Assembly: GCF_028688795.1 (NCBI RefSeq)
Contig: NZ_JAQTXM010000018.1
Location: forward strand, 1 to 64,000
DNA length: 64,000 nucleotides
Source: Rhodoferax sp.
Lineage (GTDB): Bacteria; Pseudomonadota; Gammaproteobacteria; Burkholderiales; Burkholderiaceae_C
Direction of reading: 5' to 3'
Positions within the stretch are counted from its first letter, which is position 1; each line of letters opens with the position of its first letter. The notes under the pieces were generated by a model. It was not told the DNA's origin. It was given only the letters and a program-made list of their open reading frames with translations, and did no database searches. Below are positions 28,102 to 37,451 of this stretch, one piece after another. A program made the position numbers and the translations under genes.

Positions 28102-30657
28102 TCAATAGGGTTTGAAGTTGCCAGAATCGCCCCGGCGCACCGCCGCAGCAATCAATGGGGTATGGGCGTGCTGCCTGGCTTGGCCTGTACTGGTCCGGCG
28201 CTCGGGCGCAGCCAATGCATGGCGGTCACGCACCGGGGCATGGCCTGCGCCGGTGTTAAAGAATGCAATGCTTTGCTGCAGTTGTTCGGCCTGGCCCGAC
28301 AGCTCTTCGCTGGTGGCCGCCAGCTCTTCACTGGCACTGGCGTTTTGTTGCGTGGCTTTGCTCAACTGCCCCATGGCGCCGCCAATTTGGGTGACCGATT
28401 CGCTTTGCTCTGAGCTGGCGGCGGCAATTTCCTGCACCAGCTCACTGGTTTTCTGGATGCTGGGCACGATTTCATCGAGCAGTTTGCCGGCGCGCTCTGC
28501 TGTGGTCACGCTGTTGCTTGCGAGTTCGCCAATTTCTTTCGCCGCTTCCTGGCTGCGCTCGGCGAGTTTGCGCACCTCTGCCGCCACTACCGCGAAGCCT
28601 TTGCCGTGTTCGCCAGCTCGCGCGGCTTCAATGGCGGCGTTCAGGGCCAGCAAATTGGTTTGGTAGGCAATGTCGTCCACGATACCGATCTTGGCGGCGA
28701 TTTGTTTCATCGCCTTGACGGTTTGGCTCACCGCTTGGCCGCCGTCAACCGCCTCTTTGGTTGTTTTGGTGGCCATGCCGTCGGTCACTTTGGCGTTGTC
28801 GCTGTTTTGGTTGATGGAGGCGCTCATCACGTCGATGCTGGCGGTGGTTTCTTCGACGCTGGCGGCTTGTTCGCTGGAGGCTTGGCTCAAGGACTGCGCG
28901 GTAGCGCTCACTTGGTTGGCGGCTCCGGTCAGGGCATCTGCGGCGGCATGGATTTCTTCAACAATGGCGGTGAGTTTTTCCGCGGTGCTGTTGGCGTTGT
29001 CTTTAACTTGGCCAAAAATGCCGTTGTAGTCCCGGGTGATGCGGTGTGTCAGGTCGCCGTGGGAGAGGGCATCAAGGGCTTGGGCGGTGTCGGTGATAAC
29101 GCCTTCGCTGGTGTCAATGAGTTGGTTCATGGCGGTAGCAAGTACACCAAAGAAGCCGGTTTTTCCATCCAGATTAACGCGGCGACTGAGGTCGCCATTG
29201 GCTGCAGCGTTGACGATTTCGGATACTTCGTTTTCCGAGGCGATTTCGTCAGTGCGGTCCAGCCATTGAGTGATACGGCCGATGGGCTCACCAGCGCTGT
29301 TGTGCACGGGGCGCGCCAACAGGCGCAGTTGGCGGCCCTGGATGGCCATGTCGACGGTGTCGCCGGAGCGCACGGCTTGGTCAAATTTGCTGGCGTCGTC
29401 CGAATTCTTGAACAGGCTTGAGAGTTTGTTGCCGTAGAACTTGTCGGCATCAAAAGTGCTGCCGCCAAAGATTTTGAGCAATTCCTTGGCCGGTGGTGTG
29501 GCGTGCACCAGCAAGGCTTGGGCGTTGGAAACGGTGACACAGACCGGCAGGCTGTCCAGGCTGAGACGGATGCGTTCATTAAAGGCTGCCGCTGCCGCTG
29601 CGTTTTTCATGGCTGCTTGCACTTGGTCAATGGCTTCGGTGATGCGGGCTTTTTGGCCCGGCAGGCGGTCCATTTGCACGTCAAGATTGCCCGAGGTGTA
29701 AGCACTGACAACTTCCACCACCTGCAGCTTTACAGCAATGTGAGATTGCACCAGGGTATTGATGGACTGCGCCATGCCACGGTAAGCCCCTTCCAGCTGG
29801 TTCACCGGCATGGTGAAGTTCAGCATGCCAGCCTCATGCTGGCGCGCCATTTCGGTTTGTGCTGCTTCAAATTCTTTCAACGTGCCTTGCATCTTGGCAA
29901 GCGGCGCCATCAACTGGCCAATTTCACTGTCATCGACTGCAATCGAGGCGTTCAGGTTGCCCGCAGCCACTTCACCGGCCACACCCAGCGCGCGCGCCAG
30001 CGGACGGGTAATACTGGCGGTGACCAGCCAGGCCACCAGAGCAGCCAATGCCACAGCCACCACGACGATCAGAATACCAATTTGCGACACTTGGTCTGCC
30101 TTGGCGGAGGCTTCCGCCAAATCACTGGTCATTTGCGCAACTTGTGCGTTCACAAAAGGCGCCAGTGCCTTTTGCAGTGTTTCACTGGCCGCGTCAAAGC
30201 CTGCCATCTGCTTGTTACCTGTGGCTGGGCCACCCGCCACGAAGGCTTGGGCCATGGTATTGCCAATGGCAAAGTAGCTGGCGGCGTCGGTTTTGAGGGT
30301 TTGAACCAACTTGACTGAGGCTGCGTCGTCGCGGCCTGTGAAATACTTTTCGAATTTGGCCAGGCCCGCGTTCAGTTCATCAAAGTTGGCCTGGGCATTT
30401 TTGAACCCATCGTCGAGCCCGTCCTTGCCCTGAGTGGCAGATACATCTGACAAAAACTGCTGGATCTGCACCACGTTTTTGTCCACCGCCGTGGCCAGCA
30501 AGGCGTATTGCACACTTTGCTCAGACACTTGGGTCAGGCTGTGCCTGACCTGCGCAAGCTGACCGGAAAACCAAAAGGTAAAACCGAGGAACAACGCAAT
30601 CGGCAAGGCAAAGCCCAGCAGAATGCGCGTTTTGATGGAGATTTGGCTGATGCTCAT
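28102..30657 (-). CDS. Methyl-accepting chemotaxis protein with HAMP and PAS-like domains
   Basis: An 851-residue transmembrane receptor. TM1 is at about 12-30 ([19 protein letters not shown]) and TM2 at about 193-215, with a helical periplasmic sensor of about 160 residues between them. HAMP, a PAS-like segment and the signalling hairpin follow. From about residue 300 it is nearly the same as the receptor at 18898, and the C-terminus again reads GNFKPY. The gene lies directly after cheW (18 bases), so it is the first receptor of the core operon. The sensor half is unrelated to that of 18898. Confidence 0.93.
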   Translation of the reverse strand: MSISQISIKTRILLGFALPIALFLGFTFWFSGQLAQVRHSLTQVSEQSVQYALLATAVDKNVVQIQQFLSDVSATQGKDGLDDGFKNAQANFDELNAGLAKFEKYFTGRDDAASVKLVQTLKTDAASYFAIGNTMAQAFVAGGPATGNKQMAGFDAASETLQKALAPFVNAQVAQMTSDLAEASAKADQVSQIGILIVVVAVALAALVAWLVTASITRPLARALGVAGEVAAGNLNASIAVDDSEIGQLMAPLAKMQGTLKEFEAAQTEMARQHEAGMLNFTMPVNQLEGAYRGMAQSINTLVQSHIAVKLQVVEVVSAYTSGNLDVQMDRLPGQKARITEAIDQVQAAMKNAAAAAAFNERIRLSLDSLPVCVTVSNAQALLVHATPPAKELLKIFGGSTFDADKFYGNKLSSLFKNSDDASKFDQAVRSGDTVDMAIQGRQLRLLARPVHNSAGEPIGRITQWLDRTDEIASENEVSEIVNAAANGDLSRRVNLDGKTGFFGVLATAMNQLIDTSEGVITDTAQALDALSHGDLTHRITRDYNGIFGQVKDNANSTAEKLTAIVEEIHAAADALTGAANQVSATAQSLSQASSEQAASVEETTASIDVMSASINQNSDNAKVTDGMATKTTKEAVDGGQAVSQTVKAMKQIAAKIGIVDDIAYQTNLLALNAAIEAARAGEHGKGFAVVAAEVRKLAERSQEAAKEIGELASNSVTTAERAGKLLDEIVPSIQKTSELVQEIAAASSEQSESVTQIGGAMGQLSKATQQNASASEELAATSEELSGQAEQLQQSIAFFNTGAGHAPVRDRHALAAPERRTSTGQARQHAHTPLIAAAVRRGDSGNFKPY

Positions 30658-30675
30658 AGGGTCCTCAGAAAAAAG

Positions 30676-31215
30676 TCAAGCCGCATGGCCTTGTTCGGCC
30701 AATGCCACCATGTCGTCAATATTGAGTGCACGCTCTGGCTCCAGAATCACAATGAACTCTGAGCCCACTTTGCCCAAGCCACGAATGAACTCCCGCGCAA
30801 TGCTGGTGCCAAACTGGGGCGGCGGCTCGATTTGCGCTGCGGCGATGTCAATCACCTCACTGACGGCGTCCACCAGCAAACCCAACTCCACCCGGTCGCC
30901 ATCTGGCCCCACGTCAAAAATGATCACGCAGGTTTTTTTGCCCACTTTGGCCCGGGCCCGTCCAAAGCGTGATTGCAGGTCAATCACCGGCACCACGGCG
31001 CCGCGCAAATTGATGATGCCGCGCACAAACTCGGGCATCAGCGGCACCACCGTCATGGCCCCGTGCTGGATGATTTCTCGCACACTGCGAATGTCCATGG
31101 CGAATACCTCGTCACCCAGGCTAAAGGTGAGGTACTGCAACGTGATGTCATGGGGGGGCTTGTGGCCACCGGGCAGCGAGCCGGATGCCGCAGTTAGCGC
31201 GTGGTGATGCGTCAT
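30676..31215 (-). CDS. cheW: Chemotaxis coupling protein CheW
   Basis: A 179-residue single CheW domain linking receptors to CheA. Family segments are YLTFSLGDEVFAMDIRSVREII, FVRGIINLRGAVVPVIDLQSRFG and LGLLVDAVSEVIDI. It carries an N-terminal tail of about 25 residues rich in His, Gly and Pro before the fold, somewhat longer than usual. The ATG at 31215 overlaps the cheA stop as ATGA, so kinase and coupler are translationally coupled. Confidence 0.95.
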   Translation of the reverse strand: MTHHHALTAASGSLPGGHKPPHDITLQYLTFSLGDEVFAMDIRSVREIIQHGAMTVVPLMPEFVRGIINLRGAVVPVIDLQSRFGRARAKVGKKTCVIIFDVGPDGDRVELGLLVDAVSEVIDIAAAQIEPPPQFGTSIAREFIRGLGKVGSEFIVILEPERALNIDDMVALAEQGHAA

Positions 31216-33434
31216 GGGGTGACCTCCGTTCGACTCGTATGGGCAGCAGTGTGCAAGTCTGAAGTGACCAGGTCGCCCAGTGAGCCAACATCCAGAATCA
31301 GCGCTACCTCGCCGCTGCCCAAAATGCTGGAGCCTGAAATGCCGCGCAGTGCTTTGAACAAACGACCCAAGGGCTTGATCACGGTTTGTTGCTGACCCAT
31401 GAGCACTTCAACCTCAATGCCGTAGTGCCCCTTGGACGAGGCCACCACTACCACGCTGGTGCGCTCGGGCAATGTTGATTCAACACTGTAGAGTGTGCGC
31501 AACCGCACCACAGGCAACACATTGCCGCGCAGCTCCACCACGTGGCGGCCGGTTTTGTCGACCCGCAGATGCTGCCCGCCGGCCTCGATCACCTCCACCA
31601 CCGAGCCCAGTGGCAGCACAAACTTGGCCTTGCCAACGCCGACTAAAAAACCGTCGATGATGGCAAGTGTGAGCGGCAAGCGAATGTCCACCTGCAAGCC
31701 CTTGCCAGGGCTGCTGTTGAGCTTGAGGTTGCCGCGTAGTGCCTCAATATTGCGCTTGACCACGTCCATGCCCACACCCCGCCCAGACAGGTTGGTGACT
31801 TGCTCGGCCGTGGAAAACCCGGGCTCAAAAATCATCATGTTGATGACGTCATCGGAGGGCACCACGCCTTGCTCGATCAGCCCCTTGTTCCAGGCGCGTT
31901 GCAGCACACGCTCGCGATTGATGCCGCGGCCATCGTCTTCGATGCGAATCAGAATCGCGCCGGTTTCGTGCTTGGCGCTCAGCGTCAGTTTGCCAGCTGG
32001 TGGCTTGCCTGACGCGATGCGCTCTTGCGGAGGCTCCAGACCATGGTCCAGCGAGTTGCGCACCAGGTGCATCAACGGGTCGGCAATTTTCTCCACCATG
32101 GATTTGTCAAGTTCAGCCTCGCCACCCACAATCTCGAAATTGACCTCTTTGCCCAGGCTGCTGGCGGTGTCACGCACCACTCTGCGGAAGCGGCTGAAGG
32201 TTTCACCCACCGGCACCATGCGCAAGCCAAGCGTGCCATTGCGAATTTCTTCGATCAGGCTGTTCATGTGCAGGTTGGCTTCAATCAACGCCACATTGCG
32301 GGTTTCGCGCGCCAGCAGGTTGGCGCCGGCACCGGCAATCACCAACTCACCCAGCAGGTTGATCACTTCATCGAGCCGGTCAGCTTGCACCCGAATGAAA
32401 CGGTTTTCTTCGCCACCGCTGGACTCTCTGGTTTTTTGCTGCTTGCTCAAAGCCGCTTCGACCACCTCGGGGGCAACGCCGGCCCCAGACTCTAATAAAT
32501 CACCTATTTTGGCCTTTAACCCTGATACAGATTGCGTAGACCGCTCTTGATTTAAGAGTACCTCAGTCAATTTATCCTGACTGACGGCACCCACTGAAAC
32601 CAGCATGTCGCCCAATCGCGGCGTGGCCGACATGTCTTCAATGGCACGCACCAGCTTTTGCTCAGCGCTTTCAGGGGACTTGATGTCAAGCTCGCAGTCA
32701 TCGGCCACAAAGCTGAAGGCACCCTCAATCTCATCGCGCGAGGCAGCAGACTCAAGTTCCATGACAAAACTCAGGTAGCAGGTTTCGGGATTGAGGTTGA
32801 CCAGCGTCGGCACGCTGTCTGTGCCGCACACCATGGATTTGACCTGCCCCAAACCCGTGAGGTAGCGGGCAATCGATAAAGGGTCCATGCCGTTGCGAAA
32901 CGTTTCAGGGCCAAAGCGGGCCGAGATTTGCCACAGCTGCAGACCTGGCGTGCCGGCAGACTGCGCTTCAAAGGCACCCGACGCTGCGGCGGTCGCCGGC
33001 GCAGCCTTCACAGCGACGCCTTCGGTGTAGGCGCGCAATTGGATCACCAGATCAGCCCGCAGGTCTTTCTGGTCGGGCGTGTCGGCAGCCTCGTCGCTGG
33101 CGGCGTCGACCAAAAATTTAATCTGATCGTTGCACTGCAACAGCAAAGTGCTCAGCTCAGGGCTGAGGGTGAGCTTGCCCTCACGCATTTGGTCCAACAA
33201 GGTTTCCACGTGGTGGGTGAACTCCACCACCTTGTTCAGGCCAAAAATGCCAGCCGAACCCTTGACCGTGTGGGCGCAACGAAACAGGGAGTCAAGCAAC
33301 TCGCGGTCATCGGGCTGCTCTTCAAGCTCAAGCAGCAGGGTCTCGATGGCTTCGGTTTGCTCGCCCGCCTCGCTGATGAAGGCGGGCATGGCGGCGGCGA
33401 TGAAGTCGCGGTCGGCGTCAGATACGTTTTTCAT
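31212..33434 (-). CDS. cheA: Chemotaxis histidine kinase CheA
   Basis: A 740-residue CheA. The HPt domain holds phospho-His55 in CAHTVKGSAG. A long linker follows, then dimerisation and HATPase domains (LMHLVRNSLDHGLEPP, DDGRGINRE, GRGVGMDVVKRNIEALRG) and a CheW-like regulatory domain. The linker contains two copies of a short module, RLGDMLVSVGAVSQDKL and KIGDLLESGAGVAPEVV, resembling the N-terminal repeats of GspE-type ATPases; a CheY-binding P2 is not obvious. Degenerate repeat copy H encodes residues 292-313 between these modules. It phosphorylates CheB, CheY and perhaps the regulator at 36505. Confidence 0.94.
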   Translation of the reverse strand: MKNVSDADRDFIAAAMPAFISEAGEQTEAIETLLLELEEQPDDRELLDSLFRCAHTVKGSAGIFGLNKVVEFTHHVETLLDQMREGKLTLSPELSTLLLQCNDQIKFLVDAASDEAADTPDQKDLRADLVIQLRAYTEGVAVKAAPATAAASGAFEAQSAGTPGLQLWQISARFGPETFRNGMDPLSIARYLTGLGQVKSMVCGTDSVPTLVNLNPETCYLSFVMELESAASRDEIEGAFSFVADDCELDIKSPESAEQKLVRAIEDMSATPRLGDMLVSVGAVSQDKLTEVLLNQERSTQSVSGLKAKIGDLLESGAGVAPEVVEAALSKQQKTRESSGGEENRFIRVQADRLDEVINLLGELVIAGAGANLLARETRNVALIEANLHMNSLIEEIRNGTLGLRMVPVGETFSRFRRVVRDTASSLGKEVNFEIVGGEAELDKSMVEKIADPLMHLVRNSLDHGLEPPQERIASGKPPAGKLTLSAKHETGAILIRIEDDGRGINRERVLQRAWNKGLIEQGVVPSDDVINMMIFEPGFSTAEQVTNLSGRGVGMDVVKRNIEALRGNLKLNSSPGKGLQVDIRLPLTLAIIDGFLVGVGKAKFVLPLGSVVEVIEAGGQHLRVDKTGRHVVELRGNVLPVVRLRTLYSVESTLPERTSVVVVASSKGHYGIEVEVLMGQQQTVIKPLGRLFKALRGISGSSILGSGEVALILDVGSLGDLVTSDLHTAAHTSRTEVTP
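32496..32559 (-). repeat. Dispersed palindromic element, degenerate copy H (in cheA)
   Basis: The minus strand reads ACTCTTAAATCAAGAGC (32559-32543), an arm in which CTCTT still pairs with AAGAG although both halves differ from the consensus. Then come CTACGC and GGGTTAAAGGCC (ending 32511), with spacing 19 from GAGCG, and an A/T tail. It forms an AT-rich island with rare ATA and TTA codons in GC-rich cheA. It is the weakest member together with K, and its reading phase differs from A, G and K. Confidence 0.55.
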
Positions 33435-33446
33435 GGCGCGGCCCTT

Positions 33447-33734
33447 TCAAGCAATGGCGATTTGTTCGTTGAGCCAATCGCCCAAGCCCAAGGTTTTACC
33501 AGCGTCAAGCAGTGCGTCGCTTGGATCCACCAGCCGCCAGGGTTGGTCCATGTGCGCCAGTGAGGCCAGCAACTGCAAGCCCGAGCCATCTATTTCGCTG
33601 ACTAGTGCTGCTGAAATTTCCACCACTTTGACCGACTTGGCGCTTTGCTCTGTCACCCAGGCCAACAGTGCGTCGCGCGTTTCAAGGGCGCTGTAAATGG
33701 TCATCTCTTCGGGGAGCTCAAATGGCTTGCTCAT
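33447..33734 (-). CDS. STAS-domain protein (anti-sigma-factor-antagonist-like)
   Basis: A 95-residue single STAS domain starting MSKPFELPEEMTIYSALETR at 33734. The strand-helix segment VKVVEISAALVSEIDGSGLQLLAS contains the serine normally phosphorylated in SpoIIAA-type proteins (DGSGLQLL). Such proteins are found next to cheA in several beta- and gammaproteobacterial systems. No partner anti-sigma kinase is in view, so the role here is unknown. In-frame upstream sequence to 33794 does not match the family. The gene is 12 bases before cheA. Confidence 0.85.
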   Translation of the reverse strand: MSKPFELPEEMTIYSALETRDALLAWVTEQSAKSVKVVEISAALVSEIDGSGLQLLASLAHMDQPWRLVDPSDALLDAGKTLGLGDWLNEQIAIA

Positions 33735-33831
33735 GGCGGTTTCCTGGTGGCGAAGAAAAAATGCAGCGGCATCGGGGCACGCGCAACGTGGCAATCCAGG
33801 TGCGCGTGGCTGCGCCGAATTTCAGCGTCTG

Positions 33832-34200
33832 CTAAGGCAGGCAGAGCTTGGATACGGCATTGAGCAAGGAGGCTGGGGAGAACGGCTTGACCATCCAGGC
33901 ACGGGCACCGGCTGCCTTGCCTTCTTCTTTTTTGGACTCCTGGCTTTCGGTGGTAAGCATCAGAATCGGCAAAAAGCGGTAGTTGGGCAAGGCCTTGGCA
34001 GCTTTGACAAATTCAATGCCGTTCATGCGCGGCATGTTCACATCACACACGGCCATGTGAATCTTGCGGCCATCAAGCAGCGCCAATGCCGCCTGGCCAT
34101 CACCTGCCTGCAGCACCTCGTAGCCAGCGCCTTGCAAGGCCATACACACCACCTGGCGCAAGCTGGCGGAATCATCAATTACCAATATGGTTTGTGCCAT
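33832..34200 (-). CDS. cheY: CheY-like response regulator
   Basis: A single receiver domain of 122 residues. The acidic pair is Asp9-Asp10 (LVIDDSASLRQ), the phosphoacceptor is Asp53 (VCDVNMPRMNG), the conserved Thr lies in LMLTTESQ and the Lys in WMVKPFSP. It is the likely diffusible output of the CheA at 31212, given its place in the same leftward group. No motor genes are in the window, so its target is unknown. The CheZ-like gene just upstream would be its phosphatase. Confidence 0.92.
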   Translation of the reverse strand: MAQTILVIDDSASLRQVVCMALQGAGYEVLQAGDGQAALALLDGRKIHMAVCDVNMPRMNGIEFVKAAKALPNYRFLPILMLTTESQESKKEEGKAAGARAWMVKPFSPASLLNAVSKLCLP

Positions 34201-34214
34201 TTCAATTCACCTCA

Positions 34215-34886
34215 TCAAAAAAAAGTGGTTTCGTCGTCTGCGGCAGCCGCTGCGGCGCCATCGGTGTGCTGTTGCCGCTGGTCGGTCATCACGTACTGCG
34301 ATTCAAGTCGGGCAAGCCAATCTGCGGCACTGAAACTGTCTGCTGGCGTTTGCAGGGCACTTTGCAGGCGTTCAATGTCTTCATGCAGCAGGGTCATCAT
34401 CTGGCTGATGCGGTCCTGGTACTGAAAGCCCTTGTACATGCGTTCAACCTGCTGGCTGACCATCTGGGTTTCGTGCTCAAAGGGTTTTGCAATTTCTTCG
34501 ATGGCATCCACCGTGGTGTGGATCATGGCCATGACTTTTGCAATGGCGGCTTGCGCTTCAGGCGTGCAGCCCCCCAGTACCGGTTGCAGCGCCAGATCAC
34601 AGGCTTGCGCCAGTTGGGTAATGCCGCCTTGCTCCTGCGCAAGCGCCGCTGAAATCTGTTTGGATTGGCGCGACGCCATGTCCAGGTGCGGGCCAATCTC
34701 GGCAAAAGCAGAGAGCATTTCTGCCACCGCAGTTTCGGATTGGCTGCGCGAGGTGGCCAGCTGGCGCGCCCAAACGGGCAACACCTGAGAACTCAAGGCC
34801 ACCAGGGCTTGGGCTTGGTCTGTAGAAGCACCGCTAACCTCATGAGCGCTGAGCTTGTCAGTTGGAGAGAGAGGGGCTTGACTCAT
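34215..34886 (-). CDS. CheZ-like putative chemotaxis phosphatase
   Basis: A 223-residue, mostly helical protein. Residues 150-172 (MYKGFQYQDRISQMMTLLHE) contain a QD-x3-Q arrangement, Asp158 and Gln162, matching the catalytic Asp/Gln pair of CheZ (QDLTGQ). The acidic, aromatic C-terminal tail DDETTFF resembles the tail by which CheZ binds CheY. Overall similarity to E. coli CheZ is low, so this is a structural-motif call. It precedes cheY by 14 bases, which supports a CheY-P dephosphorylation role. An alternative is a receptor-associated helical protein without activity. Confidence 0.65.
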   Translation of the reverse strand: MSQAPLSPTDKLSAHEVSGASTDQAQALVALSSQVLPVWARQLATSRSQSETAVAEMLSAFAEIGPHLDMASRQSKQISAALAQEQGGITQLAQACDLALQPVLGGCTPEAQAAIAKVMAMIHTTVDAIEEIAKPFEHETQMVSQQVERMYKGFQYQDRISQMMTLLHEDIERLQSALQTPADSFSAADWLARLESQYVMTDQRQQHTDGAAAAAADDETTFF

Positions 34887-34935
34887 GTTTCGTCCGGTAA
34901 GGCGGTAAAAAAATATGCCAGACTATGCCGGGCAT

Positions 34936-36462
34936 TTAGATGTCCAGCCACTGGGCACTCAGGTAGCAACCGCAGCCCACCAGACGGTTATCGTCCAGTG
35001 GAATCACATACGAGGTCTTGGCCTGAACTTCATGCGTGACCGGGTTGGTGATGGTGTAGTTGACCCAGCCACCCTGCTCGTTGTCGCAAACTTCCCAGGC
35101 ATCGGCCACCAACTTGTCGGCGTCCAGACCGACGATGGTGTGCAAGTCGGTGCCGTCTTTTTCAGGCATGGCTCCATGAACCCGGTAATGGCCAGAGCGG
35201 TCAAGGACGAACACATACAGGTCGCGGTCAATGAAGTGGCCCTTTGGGTCATGAAAGTCACGCACGGCCTGCTCATAACCGGCTGAGCGAATGTGCACCA
35301 TGGCATCAAACGCCAGCTGACGCGCCTGATCAGCCGTGCCTTGGCGCAGCTGCATGTCACCCACCGAAATTTCCAGCGTCGAGGCCTGGGCAATCATGCG
35401 GTCTGAGTTAAAACTGGCACGATTGACCAGTTCGGCGTTTTCATGGGTGAGCACATCCAGGTCACCCACGGCATTCACCACTTCTTCAAGCGCGGCACTC
35501 TGCGAGGCACTGCCTTCAGCCATGACATTGACATTCATGGCGATCTCGCCGATACCGGAAATCAGGCTTTCCATGGTCTCGTTGATCTGTTTGATGTTGC
35601 CCACGGTTTCCCCCACCCGGGTGGACGACTCGGCAATCAGGCCACGAATTTCAGCCGCCGCGCCCTGGCTACGCTTGGCCAGGTTGCGCACCTCGGCGGC
35701 CACCACAGCAAAGCCACGGCCCTGTTCACCTGCGCGTGCCGCTTCTACCGCCGCGTTGAGCGCCAGCAGGTTGGTCTGAAACGCAATGCCGTCAATTACC
35801 CCGATGATTTCGGACATGCGCTTGGATGTGACCTCCAACGGACCCATGCTTTTCATCGCTTGGTGCATCATCTTGCCGGCGTTGTCAGCTTCCTGGTGCA
35901 GGCTGGCGGTCATCATGCTGACCTCTTGTGCGGCCTGCGCATTGCGCGCCACGGTTTCGCTTACGTGTTTGACGTGCAGAGAGGTTTGCTCCAGGTGCTG
36001 ACCTTGCGCTGCCGCCCGCTCGGACAGCGAGCGGGTGTCATCGACGAGTTTTTTGCCGGTGTCGCCCAGCATCACAGCAGCGGTGCGAATGTTGGCCACC
36101 ATGCTTGACATGTGGGTGATCATGGTTTCCAGGTGTTTGCCAAAGTTACCCAAGGTTCGGGTGCCACCAAACGACTTCCCCGTCAAATCGCCCATGGCCG
36201 CGCCCTTCATCACGGCCTCGGTGCGGTCACGCTCCACCCTGGTGATGCAAAAAAAGGCAAGTTGCATGTAGATCCACAACAACACCGCCAAAACGACAGC
36301 CACCACAGCCGCTATTCGGTTGCTGAACACAACGTCACTGCCCACCCATCGAAAAGCCACCCCAATGGCCAGAGCCAGCAAAAGCGGCAAGGGCAAAATC
36401 CAGAACCGCGTGGTGCCTTTCAAAGGCCTCAACAGGGCAACGCCAGGCGCAAGCAGGTTCAT
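34936..36462 (-). CDS. Methyl-accepting chemotaxis protein with C-terminal Cache-like domain
   Basis: A 508-residue receptor of a different subclass from its neighbours. Two membrane segments (about 20-38 and 50-74) lie at the N-terminus with almost no loop. A short linker leads to the signalling domain with tip [21 protein letters not shown]. The C-terminal 110 residues resemble a single Cache (Cache_2/SCP-like) sensor: [18 protein letters not shown], then [13 protein letters not shown] and [13 protein letters not shown]. Cache domains are normally periplasmic and N-terminal, so this arrangement implies cytoplasmic sensing. It lacks the NFKPY tail. Confidence 0.88.
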   Translation of the reverse strand: MNLLAPGVALLRPLKGTTRFWILPLPLLLALAIGVAFRWVGSDVVFSNRIAAVVAVVLAVLLWIYMQLAFFCITRVERDRTEAVMKGAAMGDLTGKSFGGTRTLGNFGKHLETMITHMSSMVANIRTAAVMLGDTGKKLVDDTRSLSERAAAQGQHLEQTSLHVKHVSETVARNAQAAQEVSMMTASLHQEADNAGKMMHQAMKSMGPLEVTSKRMSEIIGVIDGIAFQTNLLALNAAVEAARAGEQGRGFAVVAAEVRNLAKRSQGAAAEIRGLIAESSTRVGETVGNIKQINETMESLISGIGEIAMNVNVMAEGSASQSAALEEVVNAVGDLDVLTHENAELVNRASFNSDRMIAQASTLEISVGDMQLRQGTADQARQLAFDAMVHIRSAGYEQAVRDFHDPKGHFIDRDLYVFVLDRSGHYRVHGAMPEKDGTDLHTIVGLDADKLVADAWEVCDNEQGGWVNYTITNPVTHEVQAKTSYVIPLDDNRLVGCGCYLSAQWLDI

Positions 36463-36504
36463 GGTCAGCTTAAGAGTTGGGGAAGTTAAGTAATGCCACG
36501 CCTG

Positions 36505-36888
36505 TCATTTCAGTGCCTGCTCAATTTTGGCTTTCAGTGTGGTCAGGCTTGGCGGCTTGACGATGTATGCGTGTGTGCCCAATGGCATGGCGTCTTCCAG
36601 TGTGGCGGTGCTGGCATCGGCACTCATAAAAATCACCTTCATATTCTTCACCAGTGGGTTGCTATGCGCGCGAAGCTGGCGCACAAAATCCAGACCATCC
36701 ATGGGCTGCATGTGGATATCGGTCAACACCAGGTCGGGCTTGAATGTCACGATGGCGCGCAGTGCACTTTCGCCATCGGTGGCGGTCTCGACTTGTTGCA
36801 AGCCCAGACGTCGCAAGCTGTTGACCACAAAGGTGCGCATGACAGCGTCGTCATCGACCACCAAAATTCGTGCGAGATTGAAATTCAT
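36505..36888 (-). CDS. Single-domain response regulator
   Basis: A 127-residue receiver with acidic residues in ILVVDDDAVMR, phosphoacceptor Asp57 in LVLTDIHMQPMDG, the Thr/Ser position in IFMSADAS and the conserved lysine in AYIVKPPSL. It has no output domain. It lies between the HPt gene (36998) and the receptor at 34936, suggesting that phosphate passes through the HPt protein. It differs clearly in sequence from the CheY at 33832. Confidence 0.9.
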   Translation of the reverse strand: MNFNLARILVVDDDAVMRTFVVNSLRRLGLQQVETATDGESALRAIVTFKPDLVLTDIHMQPMDGLDFVRQLRAHSNPLVKNMKVIFMSADASTATLEDAMPLGTHAYIVKPPSLTTLKAKIEQALK

Positions 36889-36997
36889 GATTGATTTTGT
36901 TTTAGGGTAAACCCTGGCAGCCTGATCGCTTCCAACAACTGCTGTTCCACAATGAGCTTAGCAGCATTTATGGGAGGCGATAACCGACGTTTCAAAT

Positions 36998-37351
36998 TTA
37001 ACTTTGTGCCAGAAAATCCCGGATTTCACCGAGCAAACCTTCCAGGCGAGGCGCCAGTTCGGCGTACAACGGGGCCACTGTGGTGGCGATCTCTGCTTTA
37101 CTAATCTTTTCAACCTCTGTGACCCGCTCTATCAGCGCGTCGGACGCAAAAATGGGCAAATAACCCTTGATGGCGTGTAACAGCCGGTTGGCACCGACGA
37201 CGTCGCCGCCGGCCAGCATCACCGCAATCTCTGGCAAATTGCCAGCCATGCTCTCTTGTACCGTGTGCAGAATTTTGCGCAACGAGGCTTCAGAACCCAT
37301 CATGGACACGCCCCGCGGCACATCCAGATCAGAAAATTGGTGAGCGCTCAT
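36998..37351 (-). CDS. HPt (histidine phosphotransfer) domain protein
   Basis: A 117-residue helical protein. LLHAIKGYLPIFASDALIERV carries the HPt signature His-x-x-Lys-Gly with phospho-accepting His59; the following helix and VEKISKAE fit the four-helix bundle. It is the first gene of the leftward chemosensory group, separated from the regulator at 36505 by 109 non-coding bases in which I see no clear feature. It may shuttle phosphate between the receivers of the cluster. The upstream gap to azlD (37352-37451) probably contains the promoter of the cluster. Confidence 0.8.
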   Translation of the reverse strand: MSAHQFSDLDVPRGVSMMGSEASLRKILHTVQESMAGNLPEIAVMLAGGDVVGANRLLHAIKGYLPIFASDALIERVTEVEKISKAEIATTVAPLYAELAPRLEGLLGEIRDFLAQS

Positions 37352-37451
37352 GGGTTAATTCCAAAGTGAAAAAGTTTTATTTTAGGGGCCTGCTCTCATG
37401 GGTCAACACTTTAGCTTAAGTCGATATCGGACCAAACCCGACCATCAGCCG

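Noticed and set aside
19040..30000. Repeated receptor segments as a possible CRISPR or tandem repeat array
   Set aside because: They are long paralogous coding regions with normal gene spacing, not short direct repeats with spacers.
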